From Bacillota bacterium (GTDB lineage Bacteria > Bacillota > UBA4882 > UBA8346), in contig JARKQY010000011.1 in assembly GCA_029974635.1 (NCBI GenBank), positions 81,375-145,374 on the forward strand: DNA of 64,000 nucleotides, given 5' to 3'. The notes beneath the pieces were generated by a model. That model was not told the DNA's origin. It ran no database searches and saw only the letters and a program-made list of their open reading frames with translations. This document shows, in pieces, positions 41,523 through 51,010 of this stretch (position 1 is its first letter; each line of letters begins with the position of its first letter). The position numbers and the translations under genes are program-made.

Positions 41523-42338
41523 ATGTTTAAAATCGGCGACTTTGCCAGGCTGAATAAAGTAACTGTCAAAACTTTGCGGTTTTATGACAAAATCGGCATT
41601 TTTAAACCGCTTGAAGTAGATAATTTCACCGGTTACCGCTGTTACTCGGCCGGACAAATTCCCAAGCTGAACCGAATTATCGCTTTAAAGAATATGGGCT
41701 TTTCATTAAACGAAATATCCGGCTTGCTGGAGAATGAATTAGACGGGGATGGATTGTATCGTTTTTTGGAAAACAAGGAAAGCGAGATAATCCGGAATAT
41801 TGCCAGGGAACAAGAGCAACTGTCGCGGATAGAAGCCTTGAAAAAAATAATAGCACAGGAGGATAGCATAATGGATTATCATGTTGTATTGAAAGCGGTC
41901 GAACCAATGTTGGTGGCTTCCGTAAGGGATTTGATACCCAATTATAGCGAACAGGGGCATTTGTGGCAAGAACTGGGAGAATATATCGCCAAATATAACG
42001 CCAAAATCATACCGCCGTGCTTTGTCGTTTACCACCAAAACGAACAAGAGGAATCCCGCATCGACGCCGAGGTTTTTGAACCCATCAATATCAAGATTCC
42101 CGAGAGCGACCGGGTGAAGGTCGGAGTATTTGAAGGAAATCAGGAAATGGCTTGTACCGTGCATCAAGGACCTTATGAAAAATTATTCAATGCCTACAAT
42201 GCCGTTACACGGTGGATTGAGGAAAACAATTATGAGATCACCGGTCCCAACCGCGAACTCTATTTGAAAAGTTATAGCGATACCGGTGATCCCAATGAAT
42301 TTATTACCGAAATTCAATTCCCCGTATGCAAGATGTAG
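41523..42338 (+). CDS. MerR-family regulator with GyrI-like effector domain
   Basis: A 271-residue activator. MerR winged helix at about 1-70 (FKIGDFARLNKVTVKTLRFYDKIGIFKP, YRCYSAGQIPKLNRI), dimer coiled coil about 75-120, and a C-terminal GyrI-like/AraC-effector domain (about 125-270, with VGVFEGNQEMACTVHQGPYEKL and EIQFPVCK at the end). This is the BmrR/TipA-like multidrug-sensor layout. It stands behind a promoter with the MerR-type 19-bp spacer, so autoregulation is likely. No efflux pump gene is adjacent. CAGGAGTAATCAA precedes the ATG. Confidence 0.9.
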   Translation: MFKIGDFARLNKVTVKTLRFYDKIGIFKPLEVDNFTGYRCYSAGQIPKLNRIIALKNMGFSLNEISGLLENELDGDGLYRFLENKESEIIRNIAREQEQLSRIEALKKIIAQEDSIMDYHVVLKAVEPMLVASVRDLIPNYSEQGHLWQELGEYIAKYNAKIIPPCFVVYHQNEQEESRIDAEVFEPINIKIPESDRVKVGVFEGNQEMACTVHQGPYEKLFNAYNAVTRWIEENNYEITGPNRELYLKSYSDTGDPNEFITEIQFPVCKM

Positions 42339-42350
42339 TAAACTCACTCC

Positions 42351-42381
42351 AAAGCCCCAGAATAAACTGGGGCTTTTTATT
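42351..42381 (+). terminator. Rho-independent terminator after the MerR gene
   Basis: AAAGCCCCAG (42351-42360) with CTGGGGCTTT (42367-42376), 6-nt loop, followed by TTATTT. Confidence 0.9.
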
Positions 42382-42585
42382 TCTAAGGCCCAACCAGGAA
42401 TGAAAATATTTTTTTAACTGGATTAAGATGATTAACGGGATTTCATTAAACTCGCCTATGTCTCATTCGCATAAAATGATTTTAACTTTATATAGTCCTG
42501 TAAATCCTTGAATCCTGTCGAAATTCATTTTTAAAATTTCTATTTCGTATGCGGAAGGTTTATAGCGGATATTCCAAAATATTTA
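42382..42585. other. Intergenic region, nothing recognised
   Basis: AT-rich, no convincing gene or repeat before the promoter at 42586. Confidence 0.5.
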
Positions 42586-42637
42586 TTGTAGGTTCGCAAA
42601 TTATGATGTAAAATAAAGCCAACGAACTCACGTTCGT
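42586..42637 (+). promoter_or_regulatory. Promoter and possible operator of the EFR1-type gene
   Basis: TTGTAG (42586-42591), 17 bp, TAAAAT (42609-42614), then an inverted repeat ACGAAC-TCAC-GTTCGT (42622-42637) at the expected transcription start. The repeat could bind a repressor. Confidence 0.55.
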
Positions 42638-42670
42638 AAAATTCCTACGATTTTCACACGGAGACTAAAC

Positions 42671-43531
42671 ATGAATAAAGTGGCGATTGTTTACTTTTCC
42701 GGAACGGGAAATACCCAAGTCATCGCAGAATTAATCAAGAACCAAATGGCGGACCGCCATGTCGCTCTATACCGTGTTGAAAATGTTTTACATCATATTG
42801 AGGAAGCCAAACTGTCCAACTATGATATTCTGGGAATCGGTTTCCCGAGTTACGGGTTTAATGCACCGTTAATCATTACCGAGTTCGTAAAAAGGCTAAA
42901 GAATACTCGGAATCATCAAGTCTTCCTGTTCTTAACCTGCGCCGGTCCTTGTTATTTAAATGATGTAGCCGCTTTCGGCGTTAAGAGGATCTTAACGAAA
43001 AAGGGATATGAAATAATCTATGAAAAAGTAATCTGTATGCCGGCAAATGTTTTATTAAGATATGATGATGAACTGATCAAGCGGCTCTATGATGCGGCTA
43101 TCCAAAGAACCCGGTGGTTGGCCGATGATATTTCAAATCATGTCCGGAAAATACGGAATGACCGTTTCCTCCCCTACCTGTTTCGCTGGCTCTTCGTTCC
43201 CTTGGAAAAAATAGCGTTCAAGCTGTTTCCGTTGGATTTTACCGTCACCAAAGAATGTAATCAATGCCTTAAATGCGTCCGATCATGCCCGCGCAAAAAT
43301 ATTACACTTAAAGGGAAAATAAAACATGGTTTGAAATGCGAAGTTTGTTATCGCTGCGTATATACCTGCCCCCGACAAGCCATTAAAGGAAGGCTATATA
43401 ATCTAGCCATTGTGAAAGACGGCTATAATATTCACGAAAAGATTGAAACAATCCAAAGTATGAACGCCGGCCAACCATTAAAAGGCATTTATAAGACTTT
43501 AGAATCTTACTTTAACGAGTCGAACTTCTAA
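42671..43531 (+). CDS. EFR1-family ferredoxin-flavodoxin fusion protein
   Basis: A 286-residue protein. The N-terminal flavodoxin-like domain (about 1-165) has the FMN phosphate loop YFSGTGNTQVIAELI. The C-terminal part (about 190-250) carries two 4Fe-4S motifs, CNQCLKCVRSCP and CEVCYRCVYTCP. This is the EFR1 domain order. It should move electrons between an FMN and two iron-sulfur clusters in the cytoplasm; partners unknown. GGAGACTAAAC precedes the ATG. Confidence 0.9.
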   Translation: MNKVAIVYFSGTGNTQVIAELIKNQMADRHVALYRVENVLHHIEEAKLSNYDILGIGFPSYGFNAPLIITEFVKRLKNTRNHQVFLFLTCAGPCYLNDVAAFGVKRILTKKGYEIIYEKVICMPANVLLRYDDELIKRLYDAAIQRTRWLADDISNHVRKIRNDRFLPYLFRWLFVPLEKIAFKLFPLDFTVTKECNQCLKCVRSCPRKNITLKGKIKHGLKCEVCYRCVYTCPRQAIKGRLYNLAIVKDGYNIHEKIETIQSMNAGQPLKGIYKTLESYFNESNF

Positions 43532-43560
43532 TACCTACACACTGGAGGAGATATCAAACC

Positions 43561-44058
43561 ATGAATTATGATATGTTTCGCGAAGTTCAAGAATCTGATT
43601 TACCTGAAGTATTGAAGATATATAACTACTATGTCCAAAACAGCACCGCTACTTTCAGCATTAAACCCCTCTCCATCGATGAGATGCGGGATCTGGTTTT
43701 TTTTGACAACTCCAAGTACACCACCTTTATCATCCAGGATAACGGAACAATATGCGGGTATGTGCTTTTAGCCCAATATAAGAAAAGAGAAGCCTATGAT
43801 GGAACTGCGGAGGTTACTATTTATCTCAGGCATGATTTTACCGGGAAAGGCTTTGGTAGCCTGGCAATCCAGTTTATTGAAGAGTTTGCCGGCCGCCGGA
43901 ACATTCACGCGCTGGTAGCCATCATTTGCAGCGAGAACGGGCAAAGCATCCGGTTATTTGAGAAGAACGGCTATACCCAATGCGCCCATTACAAAGAAGT
44001 GGGCCGAAAGTTTGACCGGTACCTGGATGTAGTTTGCTATCAAAAAATAATTCATTAG
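43561..44058 (+). CDS. GNAT acetyltransferase, phosphinothricin/methionine sulfoximine acetyltransferase-like
   Basis: A 165-residue GNAT enzyme. It opens REVQESDLPEVLKIYNYYVQNSTATF, the pattern of the Pat/YncA subgroup; the acetyl-CoA loop is FTGKGFGSLAIQFIE and the later IICSENGQSIRLFEKNGY and GRKFDRYLDVVCYQK complete the family. Substrates of related enzymes include methionine derivatives and phosphinothricin; real substrate here is unknown. It lies 30 bp after the EFR1 gene and 7 bp before trmN6, likely one operon. Confidence 0.88.
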   Translation: MNYDMFREVQESDLPEVLKIYNYYVQNSTATFSIKPLSIDEMRDLVFFDNSKYTTFIIQDNGTICGYVLLAQYKKREAYDGTAEVTIYLRHDFTGKGFGSLAIQFIEEFAGRRNIHALVAIICSENGQSIRLFEKNGYTQCAHYKEVGRKFDRYLDVVCYQKIIH

Positions 44059-44065
44059 GAGTTCA

Positions 44066-44824
44066 TTGCAATTGTCCCAACAAATCCCGGAACTGCTTGA
44101 GGGCGAGCGGATTGATCTACTGGGCCGCCGCGGCTTGCAGATCATTCAAAACCCCAAAAAATTTAAATTTACCATCGACGCCTTTCTGTTAACCGGCTTT
44201 ATTAAACCTAAACCGCAGCACCGGATCATGGATCTCGGCGCCGGTAGCGGGGTACTATCGCTGTTAATCGCTGGCCAAAGAGGGATCGAGCATATTTACG
44301 GTCTGGAGATCCAGCCCGAACTGGTTTCCATGGCCAAACGCAGTGTAACCCTGAATCAATTGGACCATAAAATTACCATTCTGGAAGGAGACTTGCGGAG
44401 TTTACCTGTTTCGCTGAAACCCAATTCTTTCGACCATGTCATCTCCAATCCTCCGTTTTTTCCTGCTGATCAAGGAATAGTTTCCGGAAATGAAGCCCTG
44501 GCCAAAGCCAAGTTTGAAATTAGTTGTACCTTGGAGGATGTTATCAGGGCTTCTGCCAGACTGGTCAAAGCCAATGGCAGTGTTGCGTTGATATACCCTA
44601 CCGGACGTCTGACGGTTTTAATTCAAACCTTGGCCAAGTTTCATCTGAACCCGGTCCGGCTTCGTTTTGTATATGCCAGACCCGCAGAAAATAGTAATTT
44701 ATTACTTATAGAGGCTAAATCAGACTCAAAATGCGCACCAGTAGTACTTCCGCCGTTGTTTATATACGATAACAACGATCACTATACCGATGAGATAAAC
44801 CGGTTTTTTAAGGGAGAACTTTAA
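44066..44824 (+). CDS. tRNA1(Val) adenine-37 N6-methyltransferase TrmN6-like
   Basis: A 252-residue SAM-dependent methyltransferase of the YfiC/TrmN6 group. Motif I is IMDLGAGSGVLSLLIAGQ, motif II IYGLEIQPELVSMA, and catalytic motif IV is SNPPFF, as in N6-adenine enzymes. The N-terminal RIDLLGRRGLQIIQNPKKFKFTIDAFLL is typical. Start is TTG at 44066 or 44072; AGGAG is 4 or 10 nt upstream. It overlaps no neighbour but follows the GNAT gene closely. Confidence 0.87.
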   Translation: MQLSQQIPELLEGERIDLLGRRGLQIIQNPKKFKFTIDAFLLTGFIKPKPQHRIMDLGAGSGVLSLLIAGQRGIEHIYGLEIQPELVSMAKRSVTLNQLDHKITILEGDLRSLPVSLKPNSFDHVISNPPFFPADQGIVSGNEALAKAKFEISCTLEDVIRASARLVKANGSVALIYPTGRLTVLIQTLAKFHLNPVRLRFVYARPAENSNLLLIEAKSDSKCAPVVLPPLFIYDNNDHYTDEINRFFKGEL

Positions 44825-45173
44825 TATTTTCAATCTTCTCTAAGGCTCCCCCGCCAAATTGGGAAGCTCGATATGACCTGGCCCGAATTTCTCCATCCGC
44901 CACTTGTAATTAATCCATTATTATGTTTATCGCATAAATATCTCCAAATACTTTATTTATATTCTCGTTATATAGTGTTTTTTATAAATTGGTTCTATAT
45001 TAGATATCGCCATGAAATTACAGATTTTTAATAAAAAAGCTTGTAAATATATTATCTTCAAAATATAATAATAAATGGAAAATTTTTTTTACTCCTTTGC
45101 CCAATATTTCACAATCATTGATGTAATATGGGATTGAAACAGCAAAAAAGTATCTATCATGGGAGGAAAGGTA
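44825..45173. other. AT-rich intergenic region before the glycosyltransferase gene
   Basis: Strongly AT-rich 350 bp. I see no gene, terminator with a clear stem, or convincing promoter. Confidence 0.5.
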
Positions 45174-46859
45174 ATGTGTGATAATCCCGAAATTAAGCCG
45201 GTTGAAGCCGGAAAATCTTATATTATTTATAAAATAAAATTATTTTTTTCTAATGTGAGAGTGCAAATCCGAAGATTAGCGCCGGAAACCAAGGTGGTTC
45301 TAGCCGTATTTCTTATGATTTTTATATTAATGTTTTGGAGGCTTGGGAGTTACCCATCTTATTTTAATGATATGGTGGATCATATGATCTATGTACAGGT
45401 AAGCAAGGTATTCGATCATACAATTGTATCTGAGAATACAACTTGGTTTTGGACAAGCATGCATACTCACGGCGCGGTTCAATCGCCGGTTTACGGTATT
45501 ATCGTTGAAATCGGCCTGCGCCTCTTCGGATTAACACTGTTTGGCATCCGGATTATACCGGCTTTAATTGAGTTTCTTGCGCTCATTATAGCCTACCTGG
45601 CGTTGCGCAAATACTTTTCAAGATATTTATTATTAGTTATCATTTTACTTCTGGCGTTGTCACCATGGCATCTCATCGCGGCGCGTTCGGGCGGTATTTA
45701 TGGTTTTAGCATAAGCTTATACATCATCACCTTATCCATGTTTGCTTTACTCATCGAAAGAAAACGGTCGGTGGGTCTGGCTATACTGGCAGGCGTAACT
45801 GCGGCAATCATCCCTTACGGTTACTCTTCGATCCGGTTATTACTACCGTTTCTGGTATTCCTGGCGATAATCAACTGCCATAAAATTGAAAAATATAACT
45901 TTCATATTTATTTAAGCATAATACTATTGGTTTGCTTCATTCAAATCAGCAACCTTCCCGAATCTCTGCATATGTATTTTTTCGCCAGAGGCGAGGGACT
46001 TAATAGTATAGGCAAATCACCGGATGGAAGTTACAATATCCCTTTTATCGTTCAAAAGCTTAAAGAAAACTTTATCTATACTTATAATTTAATTATGGGC
46101 AGAAATGAGCCGGGGGTTTTTAACGTAAATATTGCTAAAAATTGCTATGCGCCCGATGTGGCATTATACCCAAAATTTCTAGCGCCGTTTTTAATAATAG
46201 GGTTAGTCTATTGTGCAATCCATTGTTTTAAAAAGAAAAGGCCTGTTTTAATCATACCGGTATTGCTATTCTTCATGGGTATGCTGCCGAATATGTTGTC
46301 GGGAATAGGTGTCCCAAATTTGCTTCGCAGTATTATGTTGTTAATACCGATACATTTTTTTATCGGATATGGTATCTATAGTTTATTCGGAACCATTTAT
46401 TATTTGACCGGCCATCAATATAAGAAAATAATTCTATCAATATTTCTGGTCTCTATCCTTTTAGTCTCCGTATATCAAGTTACTAATTTTTATAGCTATG
46501 AAAAAGACTCCCATGTCAAACATCTTGCGACAACAATTATGTATCGTGAATTTTTACATAATTATATCAATGACCATCCCTACTCAAAAATCTTACTGCA
46601 TGAATTTGGTCCGTTTCGCGAACACAGTTATGTAAATATCCGCTGGCTCGGTGGCCAAAAGATGCAGAAAATGATCTCCGAAGGTAGAATTAAGTTTTTG
46701 CGGACAAATAATATCGAGTCAATATACCGGCAGATCAAAAAGAAAGATTTCGATATTATAGTATCCACCGTTTATCAGGACCTGGAAGAAATGATACCGG
46801 ATGTTAAAGGTCTCCCGGTAGAAACTTATAATTGTTATTGGATATATTATGTAAAATAG
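45174..46859 (+). CDS. Membrane glycosyltransferase, GT-C fold (ArnT/PMT type)
   Basis: A 561-residue polytopic protein with about eleven membrane helices. After the first helix comes an acidic loop (YFNDMVDHMIYV), where GT-C enzymes place their catalytic Asp, followed by SPVYGIIVEIGLRLFGLTLFGIRIIPALIE, a standard ArnT/PMT-2 stretch. A soluble C-terminal domain of about 110 residues (HEFGPFREHSYVNIRWLGG) follows. The ATG at 45174 is preceded by GGGAGGAAAGGTA. It should use a lipid-linked sugar to glycosylate a lipid, polysaccharide or protein on the outer face of the inner membrane. Target unknown. Confidence 0.82.
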   Translation: MCDNPEIKPVEAGKSYIIYKIKLFFSNVRVQIRRLAPETKVVLAVFLMIFILMFWRLGSYPSYFNDMVDHMIYVQVSKVFDHTIVSENTTWFWTSMHTHGAVQSPVYGIIVEIGLRLFGLTLFGIRIIPALIEFLALIIAYLALRKYFSRYLLLVIILLLALSPWHLIAARSGGIYGFSISLYIITLSMFALLIERKRSVGLAILAGVTAAIIPYGYSSIRLLLPFLVFLAIINCHKIEKYNFHIYLSIILLVCFIQISNLPESLHMYFFARGEGLNSIGKSPDGSYNIPFIVQKLKENFIYTYNLIMGRNEPGVFNVNIAKNCYAPDVALYPKFLAPFLIIGLVYCAIHCFKKKRPVLIIPVLLFFMGMLPNMLSGIGVPNLLRSIMLLIPIHFFIGYGIYSLFGTIYYLTGHQYKKIILSIFLVSILLVSVYQVTNFYSYEKDSHVKHLATTIMYREFLHNYINDHPYSKILLHEFGPFREHSYVNIRWLGGQKMQKMISEGRIKFLRTNNIESIYRQIKKKDFDIIVSTVYQDLEEMIPDVKGLPVETYNCYWIYYVK

Positions 46860-46906
46860 AAATCATCCGTGACATACCACTTGAATATGAAAAGAGGGTA
46901 CAATCA

Positions 46907-47668
46907 ATGGGCAAATTAAACCGATACTTTAGAAAATATGAAAACCGTGGAATTCAAGTCTCACTCCTGACTTTACCATCAACAGAGGTACTGCAAGTCT
47001 CCTACAAAGGAAGACTTATGAGAGCAAACCCTGAGGAGTTACATCTAGTTATAAATGAAGCTAACTCAACCGAATCAACCTTTAAGCTGGAAAAATCAGA
47101 GGAATGTTTTACGATTTCTATCTCCCCAGACATATTAAAGACAAATCCTCAATTTTACTTCAAGGATAATTATCAAAGAATCGATAATAATTTAAATGCT
47201 TTTTATGTAATCAACGAAAAGGACGCTTTTAAAAACCGGGGTGATAAAGCAAAAAACCAATTGCAGGATCTCAAAAAATATAAACATCGCGGTATATATC
47301 TTTCAATTATAACCCCCAAAGCGGACGAATTATTGGAACTGAGGTATTCCGGCGCGCTTATAAATAGTGATCCCGCAGAAATTTTTTTGTATACCGGCCC
47401 CGAATGTGAAACCGCGTTTAGTAAATATCAAATGCCAAAAGATGCCGGATCTTTCAAAACCCAAATTCGGGCTGAGGAAATCAGATATAATCTGTTTTAT
47501 TTTACCGATAATAAAGGCGCTATTGATGACAATGGTGAAAAATATTACCGGTTTTCAAAGAAAAGACCCATGGAAAGCATTATCGGAAACAAGTCTTTTG
47601 ATACTGCCCTGGATCAATTTATCGGTGAATTGGGTTCCATTAAAATCGATGATGACAAAACATACTGA
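46907..47668 (+). CDS. Tandem-repeat protein with two CBM-like units, function unknown
   Basis: A 253-residue soluble protein made of two diverged copies of a unit of about 110 residues. Each has RKYENRGIQVSLLTLPSTEV or KKYKHRGIYLSIITPKADEL, then a V/LxYxGxLxxxxPxExxL strand and a FYFKDN or FYFTDN loop with nearby IDNN or IDDNG. The YxGxL...FxDN...DNNG order resembles carbohydrate-binding modules (CBM25/53-like). I start at ATG 46907 with GAGGG upstream; the frame also overlaps the end of the glycosyltransferase gene. Probably co-transcribed with it, which supports a sugar-binding role. Confidence 0.65.
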   Translation: MGKLNRYFRKYENRGIQVSLLTLPSTEVLQVSYKGRLMRANPEELHLVINEANSTESTFKLEKSEECFTISISPDILKTNPQFYFKDNYQRIDNNLNAFYVINEKDAFKNRGDKAKNQLQDLKKYKHRGIYLSIITPKADELLELRYSGALINSDPAEIFLYTGPECETAFSKYQMPKDAGSFKTQIRAEEIRYNLFYFTDNKGAIDDNGEKYYRFSKKRPMESIIGNKSFDTALDQFIGELGSIKIDDDKTY

Positions 47669-47714
47669 TAGCATGTCGCATACATCTGTACCAGTTTGTA
47701 TTCGGCCAGCGGGT

Positions 47715-49475
47715 TTATACTTTTCCGCCCCATCGCTCTTTTAAATAAAACGCTGCCATCTTCGGCTGGCGGTCCCGGGTAAAAACCCCTTTGCGGTTAC
47801 CGATGACCCGGGTGATTCCTTGTTTGGTCATAAAATCGGCTAGATTCCAAACATGCTCGCCAACGATAAAATCAAGCTCGTCCAAGATTTCGCAGTACTT
47901 TCGCAAAAATTCCACCTGAAACTCCTCCGAAAACATCTGCGGCGACAAAGTGTGAAATCCGGCTATGGTGTCCGCGCCGAACTCGGTCAACATTACCGGC
48001 TTGCCATACTTCTGATGCCATTTCTGTAAATCGGTTTTTAACTGATGCTGAATGGTGTCCAGATGACCCGCCTCGGTGTACCAGGCGGAATAACGATTCA
48101 CACAAATAAGATCGAAAAGCTGGCCGCATTTATCGGTGTCCACCGGTGCATTCAAAACCATGGTCACCAAACGGGTAGCATCCAAATTCCGGATGACGGC
48201 CACAACCTTTTCAAAGTAGGGCAGTGAGTTTTCTTCGCTGGAGTCGGGCTCATTGGCAATGCTCCACATAATGACACAAGGATGGTTCTTGTCACGGCGG
48301 TATAACCCGGTCAATTGCCGGCAATGATTCTCCAATGTTTTTTCGCCCGCATGATCCGCGTTGAAAACCGGCATCTCTCCCCAAGTCTGAAGCCCCACCG
48401 CCGCAGTCTCATCAATGACCAGTAATCCGAGGCGATCACAAAGGCGCATCATCTCTTCGGTATAAGGGTAGTGTGAAGTACGGAAGGAATTGGCGCCAAG
48501 CCAGCGCATCAAATTAAGATCCTTCTGGATTAACGGCAGGTTCAACCCCCGCCCCACCAGATAAAAATCATCATGCCGGGAACATCCTTTCAGATAAACC
48601 GGTTCCCCATTGAGGACAATCTGGTTGCCGCGAATTGCCACCATCCGGATTCCAAATTCCTCAATATATGCGTCAATTGGATTTCCTTGCCCATCAAGAA
48701 GTTCGACCTGCATTTTATATAGATAAGGATGGCCCGGTCCCCATAATTCAAAAGTCTCTAATTGAAATTCACCTTCATCGCCTTTAATTTCCTTGGAGGA
48801 AACGGCATTTCCCAAGTGGTCAATAATGGTAAGCCGCCGTTCCGGCGCAAGGCCGGCTACTTCAAGCTGAAATTGAACAATGGCCTGGTTGTTGCTTAAA
48901 TAGGTACGAATTGTAATATCGGCCAGATAAGTAGTTTCAGTAGTATACAACTGGACCGAACGGTGGATCCCGGCATAATTAAAGAAATCGAAATAGTATT
49001 GCAGCTCTTTGCGGTTGGTTCCCGGCAGGCTGCGCAGGAAGCCCGGCGGGACAGTAGACCAATCCAGAACGTTATTTACCCGGACCGCCACCACATTCTC
49101 CTTGCCAACCCGCAGGAGCGGAGCCGCATCAGCTTCAAAGGGCAAATGACCGCCATGATGTTCCAGCAATCGGCACCCGTTAATCCAAACCACAGCCCGG
49201 TAATTGACGGCGCCGCACCGAAACCAGATTCGTTTCCCGGCCCATGTGGCCGGAACAAAAAAACGCCGTAAATACCAGACATCGCCAAGGTAATCACGGA
49301 GTTCCGGCTGCAGCGTTAATTCATTGAAGCTGGCCGGAACAGCCATGGGTTCCGGATTTGGCAATTTATCAAACCAACTTTGGCTCTCTCCCACTCCATC
49401 GGGGTCCGTCTGAAAATCCCAAAAACCGTCCAATGTATGTAATTCCCGTATTTGATTCGCTTGCGGATAAAGCAT
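47715..49475 (-). CDS. uidA: Beta-glucuronidase, glycoside hydrolase family 2
   Basis: A 586-residue GH2 enzyme, near the usual UidA length. The sugar-binding jellyroll (about 1-180), immunoglobulin-like domain (about 180-275) and catalytic barrel are complete. The acid/base Glu is in SIANEPDSSE and the nucleophile in MLTEFGADTIAGFH; GVSRH-like GCSRHDDF and SHYPYTEE are also present. It removes terminal glucuronic acid from glycosides. No signal peptide, so cytoplasmic. Downstream sugar-acid metabolism via the KDPG-type aldolase is possible but unproved. GGGGGACGGTC precedes the ATG. Confidence 0.93.
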   Translation of the reverse strand: MLYPQANQIRELHTLDGFWDFQTDPDGVGESQSWFDKLPNPEPMAVPASFNELTLQPELRDYLGDVWYLRRFFVPATWAGKRIWFRCGAVNYRAVVWINGCRLLEHHGGHLPFEADAAPLLRVGKENVVAVRVNNVLDWSTVPPGFLRSLPGTNRKELQYYFDFFNYAGIHRSVQLYTTETTYLADITIRTYLSNNQAIVQFQLEVAGLAPERRLTIIDHLGNAVSSKEIKGDEGEFQLETFELWGPGHPYLYKMQVELLDGQGNPIDAYIEEFGIRMVAIRGNQIVLNGEPVYLKGCSRHDDFYLVGRGLNLPLIQKDLNLMRWLGANSFRTSHYPYTEEMMRLCDRLGLLVIDETAAVGLQTWGEMPVFNADHAGEKTLENHCRQLTGLYRRDKNHPCVIMWSIANEPDSSEENSLPYFEKVVAVIRNLDATRLVTMVLNAPVDTDKCGQLFDLICVNRYSAWYTEAGHLDTIQHQLKTDLQKWHQKYGKPVMLTEFGADTIAGFHTLSPQMFSEEFQVEFLRKYCEILDELDFIVGEHVWNLADFMTKQGITRVIGNRKGVFTRDRQPKMAAFYLKERWGGKV

Positions 49476-49837
49476 GACCGTCCCCCTATCTAGATAAGTT
49501 TCAAGCCTGAATTCGCAACATCAAAATCAATGGAATGGACGTTGTTGATCCAAAAATGTTAGCGGTTACATCCATATCTTATTATATATCTCTTGATCAT
49601 CCTTTGAAAAGATCTTTTTGATCAGATTTGCAGAATTAACGGATGAACAGGATGTTACTAAGCTCCACTTAAGCTATATAGTATCATAGCCTTTTCCAAT
49701 ATATAATTCTGTATATTCTACACTCCTGCAAGTTCTGTTCGCAGGTTACTTTTCGGGCTTCCGGCACATAAACTAAGACGATAACCAGTGTAAGCTGTTT
49801 TAAGTATCCGGAAATTTCGATCAGTAAATCAGAACCC
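49476..49837. other. Intergenic region between uidA and the CheY locus
   Basis: No gene recognised. A TATAAT box for uidA is present on the minus strand at 49581-49586, but without a good -35 box. No operator seen. Confidence 0.45.
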
Positions 49838-49853
49838 GGAGGTGAATGATTGC

Positions 49854-50123
49854 TTGGGAACTGTAGGCGTAAAAACCAAAATCGACCAACTTTCTTTTTT
49901 AATCGGCAATTTGAGCGCCAGTCAAAAGCTATTAACTCAGGTGGCATTGGATTTCCAAGGGCTGGCTCTTGCCAAAAAACGTCAAATTAAAGACGCCATT
50001 GAACAGGCTGATGAATTGGGAGAGGTTCTTAGAGTGCTCATCTGTGATCTGAAAGAACTGACCTGCAGATCAATGGAGCTCTATTTTGATCAGGATGACT
50101 CCAAATTCCCTATTAAGGAATGA
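49854..50123 (+). CDS. Small helical protein of unknown function, upstream of cheY-like gene
   Basis: An 89-residue, mostly helical protein (KIDQLSFLIGNLSASQKLLTQ; LAKKRQIKDAIEQADELGEVLRVL) with an acidic tail. I choose TTG at 49854, 9 nt after GGAGGTG; the GTG at 49842 lies on that site. It is 47 bp upstream of the CheY homologue and probably in the same operon. It resembles small flagellar or secretion chaperones in composition, but I cannot assign it. Confidence 0.55.
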   Translation: MGTVGVKTKIDQLSFLIGNLSASQKLLTQVALDFQGLALAKKRQIKDAIEQADELGEVLRVLICDLKELTCRSMELYFDQDDSKFPIKE

Positions 50124-50170
50124 ACCGGACCAGCCGAAGTAATTAATAAGTCCTTTTTAAGGAGATAGTT

Positions 50171-50533
50171 ATGGGGAAACGGATTTTAGTTGTAGATGAC
50201 GCTGCTGTGATGCGGTTTATGTTAAGCAAAATCCTGACTGCTGGCGGCTATGAAGTTGTTGGTGAATCAGCGACCGGGGCGGATGCCGTTAAAAAATACA
50301 AAACGTTGAAACCCGACTTGGTAACAATGGACCTAACCATGCCGGAAGTAAGCGGTATCAATGCTCTTAAAGCAATTCGCAGCTTTGATCCGGAAGCCAA
50401 AGTCATCATTTGTTCGGCAATGGGGCAAAGGATCTTGATAAATGAGGCAATGCAGGCCGGAGCAATGGATTTTATCATTAAACCCTTTGAGGATTATCAA
50501 GTTTTAGACGCAGTCAACCGATTATTGAAATAA
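50171..50533 (+). CDS. CheY-like single-domain response regulator
   Basis: A 120-residue receiver without output domain. Acidic pair VVDDAAVMRFM, phospho-Asp in DLVTMDLTMPEVSG, Thr/Ser switch in IICSAMGQ and Lys in FIIKPFEDYQV. This is the CheY pattern. AAGGAGATAGTT precedes the ATG; a terminator follows. A CheX-like phosphatase gene occurs 7 kb away, but no kinase CheA or receptor is in the window. Confidence 0.9.
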   Translation: MGKRILVVDDAAVMRFMLSKILTAGGYEVVGESATGADAVKKYKTLKPDLVTMDLTMPEVSGINALKAIRSFDPEAKVIICSAMGQRILINEAMQAGAMDFIIKPFEDYQVLDAVNRLLK

Positions 50534-50550
50534 CCTCCACTACCAAAAAG

Positions 50551-50573
50551 AAACCGGAAAACCGGTTTTTTTA
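50551..50573 (+). terminator. Rho-independent terminator after the CheY homologue
   Basis: AAACCGG (50551-50557), AAAA loop, CCGGTTT (50562-50568), then T-run. Confidence 0.85.
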
Positions 50574-50575
50574 AT

Positions 50576-51010
50576 CTAATCCAACAAAATTCTAGCCCCA
50601 ACCACGATTAATACTATCCCGCCAAGTTTCACAAGATTGCAGGGGATATGCTCCATTCCGAATAAACCAAAATGATCGATACAAAAAGCAGTTAACAATT
50701 GAGCGGCAACAATGGCGGTAGTAGCTACCCCCACCCCTAATTTGGGAATACTGCCGGCGACACCGAAGATGATGGCCACGCCGATAGGCCCCCCCAACCA
50801 GGCATACCACGGCACGTTCCCCAGTTTGCTGAAACTTCCGTTTCCCAACAATAGCAATAAAACTCCCGCCGTAACAGTTCCCAGTAAATGCACGGCAAAG
50901 GTCCCTTCCAGTAACCCGATGATTTTACCGGTGATGCTATTAAACGTGCCCTGTACCGCCATCAAAGCCCCTGCCAGCGCCGCCAGCAACAGGGCTAATA
51001 TTCTACCCAT
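50576..51010 (-). CDS. DMT-family small membrane protein (DUF606/YdcZ type)
   Basis: A 144-residue protein with four to five membrane helices. It begins MGRILALLLAALAGALMAVQGTFNS and has the GSFSKLGNVPWYAWLGGPIGV loop and ATTAIVAAQLLTAFCIDHFG motif of DUF606 proteins. I start at 51010 after GGGGGATTGCGT, although the frame is open much further upstream. These half-size transporters work as pairs or dimers; substrate unknown. Confidence 0.87.
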   Translation of the reverse strand: MGRILALLLAALAGALMAVQGTFNSITGKIIGLLEGTFAVHLLGTVTAGVLLLLLGNGSFSKLGNVPWYAWLGGPIGVAIIFGVAGSIPKLGVGVATTAIVAAQLLTAFCIDHFGLFGMEHIPCNLVKLGGIVLIVVGARILLD

